The notes under the pieces were generated by a model, which was given only the letters and a program-made list of their open reading frames with translations, was not told the origin of the DNA and did no database searches. DNA of 38,237 nt from Parasulfuritortus sp049322515. Lineage in GTDB: Bacteria; Pseudomonadota; Gammaproteobacteria; Burkholderiales; Thiobacillaceae. Location of the stretch: contig JBMOQW010000032.1 of NCBI GenBank assembly GCA_049322515.1, forward strand, positions 1 to 38,237. Direction: 5' to 3'. The position numbers and the translations under genes are program-made. Positions 8,730 to 17,327 of the stretch are shown piece by piece (the stretch's first letter is position 1; each line of letters starts with the position of its first letter).

Positions 8730-9379
8730 CGCTCGAAGCCAAGGACCTGTACGCCGCCTTGATGCACGAACTTAAGAACAATCTGGGCCTGCTGGCCATG
8801 GCCATGGACCGGATTCCCCGCCAGGACGAGGCAAGCCACGACAAGCCGCTCGACGATGCCCGACTGCTTTGCCAGCAAGTCGTCGAGCGCTTGCGCCAGG
8901 CCCTGCTGCTCTACAAGACCGGCACCGAGGGCATGCCGATCCAGGTGGATGCCTATTCCCCGCACGAATCGGTGGCGCAAATCCAGGCCGAGGCGGCGTC
9001 CCTGGCGCGCGATCGCCTGCGCATCGAGGTCGAGGTGGCCCCCGAGGTGCCGCCGATCTGGTTCTTCGACCGCAACCTGGTCGACATCGCCCTGATCAAC
9101 GCCATCCACAATTCACTGGCCTATGCCCGCGAACGGGTGGTGATCAAGGCCGACCTGATCGACGGCATGCTGGCCTTGAGCGTGCTCGACGACTCGAACG
9201 GTTTTCCATCCCATATCCTGGACGCCATGGCCAAGGGCATCCCGTTGGCCGCGACGGGGACCGGCCTGGGCTTGCGCCTGTCCCAGATGATCGCCGAGGC
9301 ACATGTCAACAAGGGCCGGAAGGGGGCATTGCAGCTCAGCAACACGCCCGGGGCCTGTTTCACCCTCTTGTTGCCGTAG
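8726..9379 (+). CDS. Minimal histidine-kinase-like ATPase
   Basis: A 217-residue soluble protein resembling a histidine kinase stripped of any sensor. Near the N terminus is H-E-L-K-N-N-L-G, an H-box-like element with H14. It then has a dimer-helix-like region and a HATPase domain with an N-box-type segment (I-N-A-I-H-N-S-L-A-Y-A, N129) and a clear G-T-G-L-G-L (178-183). The D-x-G-x-G box is degenerate (D-D-S-N-G-F, ~155-160), so catalytic activity is uncertain. Its ATG overlaps the stop of the receiver-TPR gene by 4 bases, so the two are almost certainly made together and may form a small two-component pair. The domains are clear. The signal and target are unknown. Confidence 0.8.
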   Translation: MTLEAKDLYAALMHELKNNLGLLAMAMDRIPRQDEASHDKPLDDARLLCQQVVERLRQALLLYKTGTEGMPIQVDAYSPHESVAQIQAEAASLARDRLRIEVEVAPEVPPIWFFDRNLVDIALINAIHNSLAYARERVVIKADLIDGMLALSVLDDSNGFPSHILDAMAKGIPLAATGTGLGLRLSQMIAEAHVNKGRKGALQLSNTPGACFTLLLP

Positions 9380-9575
9380 CCGGAACCCCGTCCCATCATC
9401 ATCGCAGCGAGTCCGCGGCACGTCGTCCTTGCGCGACACCGCACCAGCAGGAACCCTGCATAAACAAGGCCCTGGCTTCTCATCCTCATGGGCAAGGCGG
9501 GTCTGTCGCAAGGGTGCCCTAAAGCCCCTTTATCCTTTATCCTGTCCCGGTCTAAGCATAGTTTGGAGTAGCCAC

Positions 9576-12404
9576 GTGAAACGTCGGCGACAAGAATTTC
9601 CAGGGAAGCAGTGGCTGCGCGGCATGCTCCTTGGCTGCGCCATGGTCGGGTTCGCAGCGGTTTCTCCGGTGCAGGCGGTCGACGTCAAGGCGTCCCGATT
9701 CTACGAGGACGCGCTCGAACGCTTCGGCAAACAGGATTACGACGGCGCGATCATCCAGCTCAAGAACGCCCTCCAGATCGACCACGGCATGCTGCCCGTG
9801 CAAGTCTTGCTCGGTCGGGCGCTGCTCGCTAAAGGCGATGTCGAGGCCGCCGAGGTGGCCTTCCGGGAGGCAATCCGGCTCGGCGTGAACCGTTCCGAGG
9901 TCGTCCTGCCCCTGGCCTCGGCCCTGGTCGGCCAGGGCAAGCCCGCTGCACTATTCGAGCAGGCCGAGCTGAGCCCGAACGGGCTGCCGCGTGACAAGCA
10001 GTTCGACCTCCATCTTCTGCGGGCTTCAGCACGCGCGGATCTTGGTGATCCGCGCGGAGCGATTGCCTCCATCGAGGCCGCACGCGCCATTGCCCCCAGC
10101 CAGCCGGAAAGCTGGATCGCCGAAGTGCCGGTCCGGATTCGTGCCGGGCAACTGCAACTGGCCCGCGCCGCGGCCGACCAGGCCCTGGCCCTGGCGCCGA
10201 ATCATCCCGATGCCTGGTACCAGAAAGCCTCCGTCCTGCATTTGCTGGGCGCGTCCCAGGAGGCCATGGCGGCCTATGCCCGAACCGTCAAGCTCGCGCC
10301 CGATCATATCGAGGCCCGGATCGTGCGGGTGGGCTTGTTCATCGACCTGGACAAACGCGCCGACGCGGCCAAGGAAATCGCGGATATCATGCGCGTGACC
10401 GACCAGGATCCGCGCGCGGCCTATTTGCAGGCCTTGCTCGACGAACGCGAAGGCAAGGCGCCCACCGAGGCACTCCGCAAGGTCACCAACCTGATCGACC
10501 CGGTGCCGATCAGCTATGTCCGCTACCGGCCGCAACTGTTGCTCCTCAACGGCCTGGCGCATTACGGTCTCAAGGAAAACGAAAAGGCCAAGGCCTATCT
10601 CGAATCGTTCATGCAATCGCAGCGGCAAACCGCCGCATCCAAGCTGCTGGCCAAGATCTATCTGGACGAAGGCAACCGCAAGCGGGCCATCGAGTTGCTC
10701 GAAGATTATCTCAAGGTCAATCCGGGCGATGGCCAGGCCATGCTCCTGCTGGCGTCCTCCCTGATGGCGACCGGCAACCATGCCCGCGCCGCGACGCTGA
10801 TGCGCGAAGCCCTGAAAACCAAGGATTCGCCCGCCTACCGCACCGCCCTGGGGATGAGCCTGCTGCGCGGCGGATTCACCGACAACGCGATCGACGAACT
10901 CGAAGCGGCTCACGACAAATCCCCGAGCTCGGCCCGGGTCAGCCTGGCCCTGGCCTCGCTCTATCTGGAAACCGGGCAAGCCCGCAAGGCGGTGGCGATC
11001 GCCGAGAAGCTGGTCCGGCAGGCGCCCAAGAACGCCGAATTTGTGAATCTGCTGGGCCGGGCCAAAGGCGAGTCGGGAGATTACAAGGGCGCCCGCAAGG
11101 CGTTCGAGCAGGCCCTCCAACTGGACCGCAAATCGATCTCCGCCAAGCTCAATCTGGCGCGCTTGGAAATTGCCGGAAAATCCCATGCCGCGGCTGAAAG
11201 CTTGCTGGATGAGGTGTTGGCTCAAGATACCCGCAATGCCGAGGCCAATTATCTCAAGGGCGTGATCGCCGAACGGCAGGGCAAATCGGAAGTTGCGGAA
11301 CGCTGGCTCAGGCAGGCCAACGACTTGAGCCGCCCCGGAGACACCCGCTGGTCGCTCGAACTGGTCAACTACCTGCTTCGCCAAGGTCGAGCGGATGCCG
11401 CGCTGGAAACAGCCAAGGGGCTGGCCGGAAAAGCCGCCAGCGACGTTTCGGTGCTGATGGCCCTGGCGCGCGCCCAAATGGCCAGTCGCGACCTGATCGG
11501 CGCCCGTAACACCCTGACCAGTGCCACCAAGGAATCCGGCTACAACGCCGACCAGCTGGCCGAGGTCGCCCGCCTGCAACTACTCGCACAGAATCCGGCG
11601 GGCGCCCGTTATAGCCTGGAAAAGGCGCTGTCGAGCAAAGCCAGCCATATCCCCTCGATGATCGTGCAAACCGAGCTCGAACTGGCCGAGAAGCGCTATG
11701 CCGAGGCCGAGCAATGGGCCGGCAAGATCATCCAGGCCTTGCCGCGTCGAGCAATCGGCCACCAACTGCGCGGGCAGGTCGCCCTGGCCCGTGGCCAGCG
11801 TCCCCTGGCCATCACGGCCTACCGCGAGGCCTTTCGATTGGAACCCACCGGCCCCGTTCTTCTAGAGTTGATGCGCGTCCAAGCTAGCGAAGGAAATGAA
11901 CGTGAAGCGCTACAATTAGCTGAGCAATGGATCAGCAAGAATCCCAATCAATTCCATGTATTGATGGCCGTTGGCGATATTCACGCTCAAAAGAACCGCT
12001 TAAAGGAAGCCAGACAGTGGTATGAGCGTGCCTTGAAACTGCGTCCGAATGACGCAGTGGTGCATAACAACCTCGCCAATGTGTTGCTGAGGCTCAAGGA
12101 TTCCGGCGCACTCAAATTCGCTGAACGCGCCGTCACCTTGGCCCCCGGGGATGCCAGCGCGATCGATACCCTGGGTTGGATTCTGCACTTATCCGGTGAC
12201 AGCGAAAGGGCCTTGCCATATCTTCGCGACGCCAGACTCAGGCAACCCGGGAACGCCGAAATTCGCTATCATCTTGGCGCTGTATTGCTCAAGCTGGGCA
12301 ATACGACCCAGGCCCGCGAAGAATTGAAAGCAGCTTTGAAGAATGGTGTCCAGTTTGAAGGAAAGCATGAAGCAGAATCTTTATTGAACAGGTTGTCTCC
12401 ATGA
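9576..12404 (+). CDS. prsT: PEP-CTERM system TPR-repeat protein PrsT
   Basis: A 942-residue secreted TPR protein matching the PrsT family, which accompanies exosortase/PEP-CTERM systems and exopolysaccharide export in Gram-negative bacteria. The N terminus has a basic start (K-R-R-R) and a hydrophobic stretch ending in S-P-V-Q-A before V-D, a good signal peptidase I site. A cysteine in L-L-G-C sits early in the hydrophobic part, so lipoprotein processing as annotated for some relatives cannot be excluded. The rest is about 20 tandem TPR-like hairpins, dense at the C terminus. The frame is open from 9303, but the GTG at 9576 is chosen because TTTGGAG lies 7 bases upstream and the signal peptide starts there. 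It directly precedes a PEP-CTERM protein gene. No exosortase, PrsK or PrsR is in the window. Confidence 0.88.
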   Translation: MKRRRQEFPGKQWLRGMLLGCAMVGFAAVSPVQAVDVKASRFYEDALERFGKQDYDGAIIQLKNALQIDHGMLPVQVLLGRALLAKGDVEAAEVAFREAIRLGVNRSEVVLPLASALVGQGKPAALFEQAELSPNGLPRDKQFDLHLLRASARADLGDPRGAIASIEAARAIAPSQPESWIAEVPVRIRAGQLQLARAAADQALALAPNHPDAWYQKASVLHLLGASQEAMAAYARTVKLAPDHIEARIVRVGLFIDLDKRADAAKEIADIMRVTDQDPRAAYLQALLDEREGKAPTEALRKVTNLIDPVPISYVRYRPQLLLLNGLAHYGLKENEKAKAYLESFMQSQRQTAASKLLAKIYLDEGNRKRAIELLEDYLKVNPGDGQAMLLLASSLMATGNHARAATLMREALKTKDSPAYRTALGMSLLRGGFTDNAIDELEAAHDKSPSSARVSLALASLYLETGQARKAVAIAEKLVRQAPKNAEFVNLLGRAKGESGDYKGARKAFEQALQLDRKSISAKLNLARLEIAGKSHAAAESLLDEVLAQDTRNAEANYLKGVIAERQGKSEVAERWLRQANDLSRPGDTRWSLELVNYLLRQGRADAALETAKGLAGKAASDVSVLMALARAQMASRDLIGARNTLTSATKESGYNADQLAEVARLQLLAQNPAGARYSLEKALSSKASHIPSMIVQTELELAEKRYAEAEQWAGKIIQALPRRAIGHQLRGQVALARGQRPLAITAYREAFRLEPTGPVLLELMRVQASEGNEREALQLAEQWISKNPNQFHVLMAVGDIHAQKNRLKEARQWYERALKLRPNDAVVHNNLANVLLRLKDSGALKFAERAVTLAPGDASAIDTLGWILHLSGDSERALPYLRDARLRQPGNAEIRYHLGAVLLKLGNTTQAREELKAALKNGVQFEGKHEAESLLNRLSP

Positions 12405-12483
12405 GGTGTCGGATTTTCTTACACTCTCTTGTGAGTGCGCTTTCAGTCTTTTATAAAACATTGAATTAAAATAGTAAAATCCA

Positions 12484-12501
12484 TTGGCATTTGTTTTGCT
12501 T
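12484..12501 (+). promoter_or_regulatory. Sigma-54 (RpoN) promoter of the PEP-CTERM gene
   Basis: TTGGCATTTGTTTTGCTT has GG at 12486-12487 and GC at 12498-12499 with exactly 10 bases between, the -24/-12 arrangement of sigma-54 promoters (consensus TGGCAC-N5-TTGCA/T). It lies ~80 bases before the PEP-CTERM start and just after an AT-rich stretch (12453-12481) that could bend. In PEP-CTERM systems the regulator PrsR is a sigma-54 activator, so this fits established biology. Activator sites were not identified. Confidence 0.72.
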
Positions 12502-12579
12502 ATGGAGTTGTGATTGCGAATCCTCTGGTGCTCGTCTTCGTTTCGACAGATTGGCCTCAATATATTTGTGGAGTTGAAC

Positions 12580-13437
12580 ATGACCATTTCAAATGCCTTG
12601 CTGATGCGGTTGCTTGCACCGGGTGCCGGCCTGTTGCTCATGCTCAACCCCCTTATGTCACATGCCACCTTCAATTATTCCTACAGCAGTTGCTGTAATT
12701 CCTGTGGTGGCGGTAGCACGAACGATGGCGGAATCGAGAGCACATGTGGTTTGCTCGAGGAGACCACGGCTTACTCCGCAAAATCCCACAACGGCTACAT
12801 CAAAGCGGCTGATCTTGTAGACTACGGCAGTGCCGGGTTCGGCGTGATCAACGACTATGAGGGTAGCTACACTGGCCCACATGCCATTGACAATGTCTAC
12901 GGCAACAGTAGTTACGATGGCACGGATTTCGTGTTGATGCAGTTTAGTGAAGAAGTCACCTTGACGTCGTTTACGATTGGTTGGGACGGTGACGACAATG
13001 GCTCATCACCCTACACCGACTCGGATGTCAGTGTGCTCGCCTACACGGGCCCCGCCACCAGTTCGATGAACTTGGCAGGTAGTTATCTCGGCAATTTGGT
13101 TGGCGGTGGATGGCAGCTGATTGGCAATTACGCCAATGTGGGTGACAACAACAATCTCAGCAATGGTCGTGACATGCAGTCTGTCAGCACGCCCATCACG
13201 TCCAGCTGGTGGTTGATCAGTGCTTACAGTCAAGTTTATTCTGGGTCATCTACCCCAGTGTCAAGCAATGGCGGCTATCTCGGCGGCGGCAATGATGCCT
13301 TCAAAATCTTGGCCGTGGCTTGCGAAAAGGTCACGACCCCGCCCCCGAACCAGACGCCCGAACCCGGCGCCCTGGCCCTGGCAGGGCTCGGACTGGTCGG
13401 CATGATGGCCGTGCGCCGCCGCCGCAACCCAGCCTGA
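12580..13437 (+). CDS. PEP-CTERM sorting domain surface protein
   Basis: A 285-residue exported protein. Residues 1-29 are a signal peptide ending S-H-A. The C terminus is a classical PEP-CTERM tripartite signal: T-P-E-P (259-262), a hydrophobic helix (A-L-A-L-A-G-L-G-L-V-G-M-M) and an R-R-R-R cluster, which an exosortase recognises and cleaves. The mature part starts with a cysteine-rich stretch (S-S-C-C-N-S-C-G-G-G) followed by a beta-rich Asn/Gly/Ser/Thr domain resembling the exosortase-dependent surface protein group often called XDP1 (V-S-V-L-A-Y-T-G; a later S-W-W-L-I-S-A-Y). The assignment to that subgroup is from memory. The ATG at 12580 has GGAG 6 bases upstream. It is controlled by a sigma-54 promoter and ends in a strong terminator. 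The likely location is the outer surface or biofilm matrix. Confidence 0.88.
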   Translation: MTISNALLMRLLAPGAGLLLMLNPLMSHATFNYSYSSCCNSCGGGSTNDGGIESTCGLLEETTAYSAKSHNGYIKAADLVDYGSAGFGVINDYEGSYTGPHAIDNVYGNSSYDGTDFVLMQFSEEVTLTSFTIGWDGDDNGSSPYTDSDVSVLAYTGPATSSMNLAGSYLGNLVGGGWQLIGNYANVGDNNNLSNGRDMQSVSTPITSSWWLISAYSQVYSGSSTPVSSNGGYLGGGNDAFKILAVACEKVTTPPPNQTPEPGALALAGLGLVGMMAVRRRRNPA

Positions 13438-13458
13438 TTCCAGCAGCCTCTGTGAGAA

Positions 13459-13486
13459 GGCACCGCGCTTGCGCGGTGCCTTTTTT
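13459..13486 (+). terminator. Rho-independent terminator after the PEP-CTERM gene
   Basis: A 10-bp GC-rich perfect stem (GGCACCGCGC / GCGCGGTGCC) with a tiny TT loop is followed by six T residues (13481-13486), 21 bases after the stop codon. Confidence 0.9.
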
Positions 13487-13566
13487 CCATCTACGCCCGG
13501 GTGCGATTCGTGGGCATTCCCCACTACAATCCCCCTTTGCCTAGATTCCCGCAATTGCAGAACCTC

Positions 13567-14061
13567 ATGGCCTTTCAGGACCCCCCCAAAGTCAGCCTGC
13601 TCATGGTGTGCATGGGCAACATCTGTCGATCGCCCACTGCGGAGGGCGTGTTCCGCCAGCGCCTGCGCGATTCCGGCCTGGATCGCCATGTCCGTCTGGA
13701 TTCGGCAGGCACCCATGCCTACCATGTCGGCAGTCCGCCGGATCCACGGGCCCGCCAGGCAGCGGCAAAGCGCGGCTACGACCTGTCCGACCTGGTCGGG
13801 CGCCAGGTGGCGCCGCGCGATTTCGACGAATTCGACCTGTTGCTAGCCATGGATCAGGACAATCTGGCCAACCTGAAACGGATCTGCCCGCCGGGGCGCG
13901 AGGACCGGGTGCGCCTGTTCCTATCCTTCAGCCAGCGTTATCCGCATCAGGAAGTACCGGATCCCTACTATGGTGGGCCGCTCGGTTTCGAGCGGGTGCT
14001 GGACATGATCGAGGATGCTTCCGAGGGACTTCTGGACGAGATTCGTCGGCGCCTGGCTTGA
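13567..14061 (+). CDS. Low-molecular-weight protein-tyrosine phosphatase
   Basis: A 164-residue member of the LMW-PTP family, which removes phosphate from phosphotyrosine on cytoplasmic kinases and other proteins. The P-loop C-x5-R signature is V-C-M-G-N-I-C-R-S with nucleophile C15 and R21, and the general-acid loop is D-P-Y-Y-G-G (about D131). The length is usual. The frame is open from 13501, but the ATG at 13567 begins just before the catalytic strand and is the natural start, although no good ribosome site precedes it. In many bacteria such phosphatases regulate exopolysaccharide kinases. The neighbouring PrsT/PEP-CTERM genes make that attractive here, but a terminator separates them and the link is inference. 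lon follows 57 bases later. Confidence 0.9.
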   Translation: MAFQDPPKVSLLMVCMGNICRSPTAEGVFRQRLRDSGLDRHVRLDSAGTHAYHVGSPPDPRARQAAAKRGYDLSDLVGRQVAPRDFDEFDLLLAMDQDNLANLKRICPPGREDRVRLFLSFSQRYPHQEVPDPYYGGPLGFERVLDMIEDASEGLLDEIRRRLA

Positions 14062-14118
14062 AATGCCCGGACTCGGCCATAGAACCATGGAACCGAGACC
14101 CTCGAAGACACTGACGCC

Positions 14119-16515
14119 ATGACCGAGCATCCCCCCATCGAAGGCGAAATCGTCGAGCCCAGCGACCCGGCACAGGCTGGCGCCGGACTGCCCGCGCAGA
14201 CGCTGCCGAGCACGCTGCACATCCTGCCGATGACCGACAAGCCGTTCTTCCCGGCCCAGACCCTGCCGCTGGTGATGAACCAGGGGCCGTGGATGGAAAC
14301 GGTGAAGCAGATCGGCGAGACGCCGCATCATCTGGTCGGCCTGGTACTGGTGCACGGCGAACAGTCCGACGACGCCACGCCGGACGACTTCTACCCGATG
14401 GGCACCCTGGTGCGCATGCATCATCCAATGCACTCCGATGGCAAGATCCAGTTCATCGCTGAAGGCATCACCCGGTTCAAGGTGGTCGAGTGGATTTCCG
14501 GCAAGACACCGTATTTTGCCCGGGTCGAATACCCCACCGCGCCGCGCCAGAACCAGAGCGAGGAGGTGAAGGCCTATGCCCTGGCCATCATCAACGCGAT
14601 CAAGGAGTTGTTGCCGCTCAATCCCTTGTATTCCGAAGAACTCAAGTTTTTCCTGAATCGCTTCTCGCCCAATGAACCAGCCTTGCTCACCGACTTTGCC
14701 GCCAGCCTGACCACGGCGCCCAAGGGCAAGCTCCAGGAGGTGCTGGAGGCGGTGAACTTGCGCCGGCGCATGGAAAAGGTCCTGGTCCTGATCAAGAAGG
14801 AACTGGAGGTCGCCAAGCTGCAAACCCAGATCCGGGAAAAGGTCGAGGAGAAGATGACCCAGCAGCAGCGCGAGTTTTTCCTGCGCGAACAGCTCAAGGC
14901 GATCCAGAAGGAGCTGGGCATTGCCAAGGACGACCGCACCGCGGATATCGACCTCTATCACGAGCGGGTCAAGAAGCTCAAATTGCCGGTCCATGCCGAA
15001 AAGAAAATCAGCGAGGAAATGACCAAGCTGTCCGGGCTCGAGCATGGCTCGCCCGAGTACACCGTCACCCGAAACTATCTCGACTGGCTGACCAGCCTGC
15101 CCTGGGGCAAGCACACCAAGGACAAGCTCAACCTGGAACGGGCGCGCAAGATTCTCGACCACGACCACGACGGCCTCGACGACGTCAAGGAACGCATCAT
15201 CGAGTTCCTCGCCGTCGGTGCCATGAAGGGCGAAGTGGCCGGTTCCATCCTGCTCCTGGTTGGCCCGCCCGGGGTCGGCAAGACATCCATCGGCCGCTCG
15301 GTGGCCAACGCGCTGGGGCGCAAGTTCTACCGCTTCTCGGTCGGCGGCATGCGCGACGAGGCCGAGATCAAGGGCCACCGGCGCACCTACATCGGTGCCA
15401 TGCCGGGCAAGTTCATCCAGGCGATCAAGGAAGTCGAGTCGGAAAACCCGGTGATCATGCTCGACGAAGTCGACAAGATCGGTGCTTCCTACCAGGGCGA
15501 CCCCGCTTCAGCACTGCTGGAAGTGCTCGACCCCGAGCAGAACCACGAATTCCTCGACCATTATCTGGACGTCCGCTTCGATCTCTCGAAAACCCTGTTC
15601 ATCTGCACCGCCAACCAGCTCGACACCATCCCCGGGCCGCTGCTCGACCGCATGGAGGTGATCCGGCTGTCCGGCTACCTGACCGAGGAAAAGCTCGCCA
15701 TCGCCAAGCATCACCTGTGGCCCAAGCAGCTCAAGAAAGCCGGCCTGACACGCGGCCAGGCCAACATCACTGACGGCGCCATCCGGGCCATCATCGAGGG
15801 CTATGCCCGCGAGGCCGGGGTCCGGCAGCTGGAGCAACACCTGGGAAAGGTGATCCGCAAGGCGGCGGTGAAAATCGTGCGCCAGGAAGCCGACAAGGTC
15901 CATGTCACCGCGGCCGACCTGAAAACCTTGCTCGACCAGCCGGCCTACGTGCGGGAAAAACCGCAGACCGGCATCGGCGTGGTCACCGGCCTGGCCTGGA
16001 CCGCGCTGGGCGGTGCCACCCTGACCATCGAGGCAACCAAGGTGCATACCCTGAACCGGGGCTTCAAACTGACCGGCAAGCTGGGCGACGTGATGAAGGA
16101 ATCGGCCGAGATCGCCTACAGCTACATTTCCAGCCACCTCAAACCCTACCAGGGCGATCCGAAATTCTTCGACGCCGCCTTCGTGCACCTGCACGTGCCG
16201 GAAGGGGCGACGCCCAAGGACGGCCCCAGCGCCGGCATCACCATGGCCACCGCGCTGCTGTCGCTGGCACGCAATGAGAAGATCGGCCGGCCCCTGGCGA
16301 TGACCGGGGAACTCACCCTGACCGGCCAGGTACTGCCGATCGGGGGCGTGCGCGAGAAAGCGATTGCCGCCAAGCAGGTCGGCATCCACGAACTGATCCT
16401 GCCGGACGCCAACCGCCCGGATTTCGAGCGCCTCCCGGACTTTGTCCGCGACGGCCTGGACGTGCATTTCGTCAAGCATTTCAAGGACGTGGCGCGCATC
16501 GTGTTCACCGCATGA
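14119..16515 (+). CDS. lon: ATP-dependent Lon protease
   Basis: A 798-residue LonA-type protease that unfolds and degrades damaged and regulatory proteins in the cytoplasm. In order: a LON substrate-recognition domain (about 33-230), a coiled-coil region, an AAA+ module with Walker A G-P-P-G-V-G-K-T (382-389) and Walker B V-I-M-L-D-E-V-D, and a C-terminal peptidase with the Ser-Lys dyad S704 (G-P-S-A-G) and K747 (R-E-K-A), 43 residues apart as is typical. Here it precedes and overlaps scpA by 4 bases, so it is not in the common clpP-clpX-lon cluster. The genome may carry another lon. No sigma-32 type promoter was recognised upstream. Confidence 0.96.
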   Translation: MTEHPPIEGEIVEPSDPAQAGAGLPAQTLPSTLHILPMTDKPFFPAQTLPLVMNQGPWMETVKQIGETPHHLVGLVLVHGEQSDDATPDDFYPMGTLVRMHHPMHSDGKIQFIAEGITRFKVVEWISGKTPYFARVEYPTAPRQNQSEEVKAYALAIINAIKELLPLNPLYSEELKFFLNRFSPNEPALLTDFAASLTTAPKGKLQEVLEAVNLRRRMEKVLVLIKKELEVAKLQTQIREKVEEKMTQQQREFFLREQLKAIQKELGIAKDDRTADIDLYHERVKKLKLPVHAEKKISEEMTKLSGLEHGSPEYTVTRNYLDWLTSLPWGKHTKDKLNLERARKILDHDHDGLDDVKERIIEFLAVGAMKGEVAGSILLLVGPPGVGKTSIGRSVANALGRKFYRFSVGGMRDEAEIKGHRRTYIGAMPGKFIQAIKEVESENPVIMLDEVDKIGASYQGDPASALLEVLDPEQNHEFLDHYLDVRFDLSKTLFICTANQLDTIPGPLLDRMEVIRLSGYLTEEKLAIAKHHLWPKQLKKAGLTRGQANITDGAIRAIIEGYAREAGVRQLEQHLGKVIRKAAVKIVRQEADKVHVTAADLKTLLDQPAYVREKPQTGIGVVTGLAWTALGGATLTIEATKVHTLNRGFKLTGKLGDVMKESAEIAYSYISSHLKPYQGDPKFFDAAFVHLHVPEGATPKDGPSAGITMATALLSLARNEKIGRPLAMTGELTLTGQVLPIGGVREKAIAAKQVGIHELILPDANRPDFERLPDFVRDGLDVHFVKHFKDVARIVFTA

Positions 16516-17327
16516 GCGACCAGGACGGACTCGCCCTGGCCCCCGAGGCGCACGCCGTGGCCCGCGTGCTGGGCGAGCCGTGGAACGAACTGCCCCAGGA
16601 TCTGTTCATTCCGCCCGATGCCTTGGAAGTGATCCTGGAGGCCTTCGAGGGGCCGCTCGACCTGCTGCTCTGGCTGATCCGCCGCAACAATCTGAATGTC
16701 CTCGACATCCCCATGGCCGATTTGACCCGGCAGTACATGGACTATGTCGACGCCATGCGTGCCAGCAAGCTCGAACTGGCGGCCGAATACCTGGTGATGG
16801 CGGCCATGCTGATCGAGATCAAGTCGCGCATGTTGCTGCCCCGTCCGGAACGCCTTGAACAGGAGGAGGCCGCCGATCCGCGCACCGAGCTGGTCCGACG
16901 ACTGCTCGAGTACGAACGCATGCGGCAGGCTGCGCAAACCCTGAACCAGATGCCCTGGCTAGGTCGTGACTTCGCGGCGGTGTCGGTGTTCGTCGACCGG
17001 CTGGCCATGAAGCGCCTGCCCCAGGTCCATGCCGACGACCTGCGCGAGGCCTGGCACGCCATCCTGCGCCGGGCCAGCCTGAACAGCCACCACCGCATCG
17101 GTCGCCAGGATCTGTCCGTCCGTGAACACATGAGCCGCATCCTGAAGCACCTCCAGGAGCGCGGCCAGGCCTTGTTCACCGAGCTCTTCCCGGCCGCTGC
17201 CGGCCGGCCCGAGTTGGTGGTCACCTTCCTGGCACTTCTGGAACTGACCCGCGAGCGCCTGATCGAGATCATGCAGACCGAACCCTTCGCCCCCATTCAC
17301 GCCCGCTTGAGCCATGTCGATCAATAA
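16512..17327 (+). CDS. scpA: Segregation and condensation protein A (kleisin)
   Basis: ScpA is the kleisin subunit that closes the SMC ring and helps organise and segregate the chromosome. The 271-residue protein has the family signature F-E-G-P-L-D-L-L-L-W-L-I in the N-terminal helical domain, followed by L-E-L-A-A-E-Y-L-V-M-A-A-M-L-I-E-I-K-S, and a C-terminal winged-helix region (V-V-T-F-L-A-L-L-E-L). The first ~35 residues are an extension before the core. Its ATG overlaps the lon stop (ATGA) and its end overlaps scpB by 14 bases, so lon-scpA-scpB are translationally coupled. No smc gene is in the window. Confidence 0.95.
   Translation: MSDQDGLALAPEAHAVARVLGEPWNELPQDLFIPPDALEVILEAFEGPLDLLLWLIRRNNLNVLDIPMADLTRQYMDYVDAMRASKLELAAEYLVMAAMLIEIKSRMLLPRPERLEQEEAADPRTELVRRLLEYERMRQAAQTLNQMPWLGRDFAAVSVFVDRLAMKRLPQVHADDLREAWHAILRRASLNSHHRIGRQDLSVREHMSRILKHLQERGQALFTELFPAAAGRPELVVTFLALLELTRERLIEIMQTEPFAPIHARLSHVDQ

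Noticed and set aside
10026..11579. Long minus-strand open frame across prsT
   Set aside because: The plus-strand TPR protein is well supported, and the antisense peptide has no recognisable domain.
12421..12440. Short inverted repeat CACTC-N6-GAGTG after prsT
   Set aside because: Only five base pairs and no T-tract directly after, so too weak to call a terminator.
13921..15378. 485-codon minus-strand open frame across the phosphatase end and lon
   Set aside because: Shadow of lon on the other strand; no protein family pattern.
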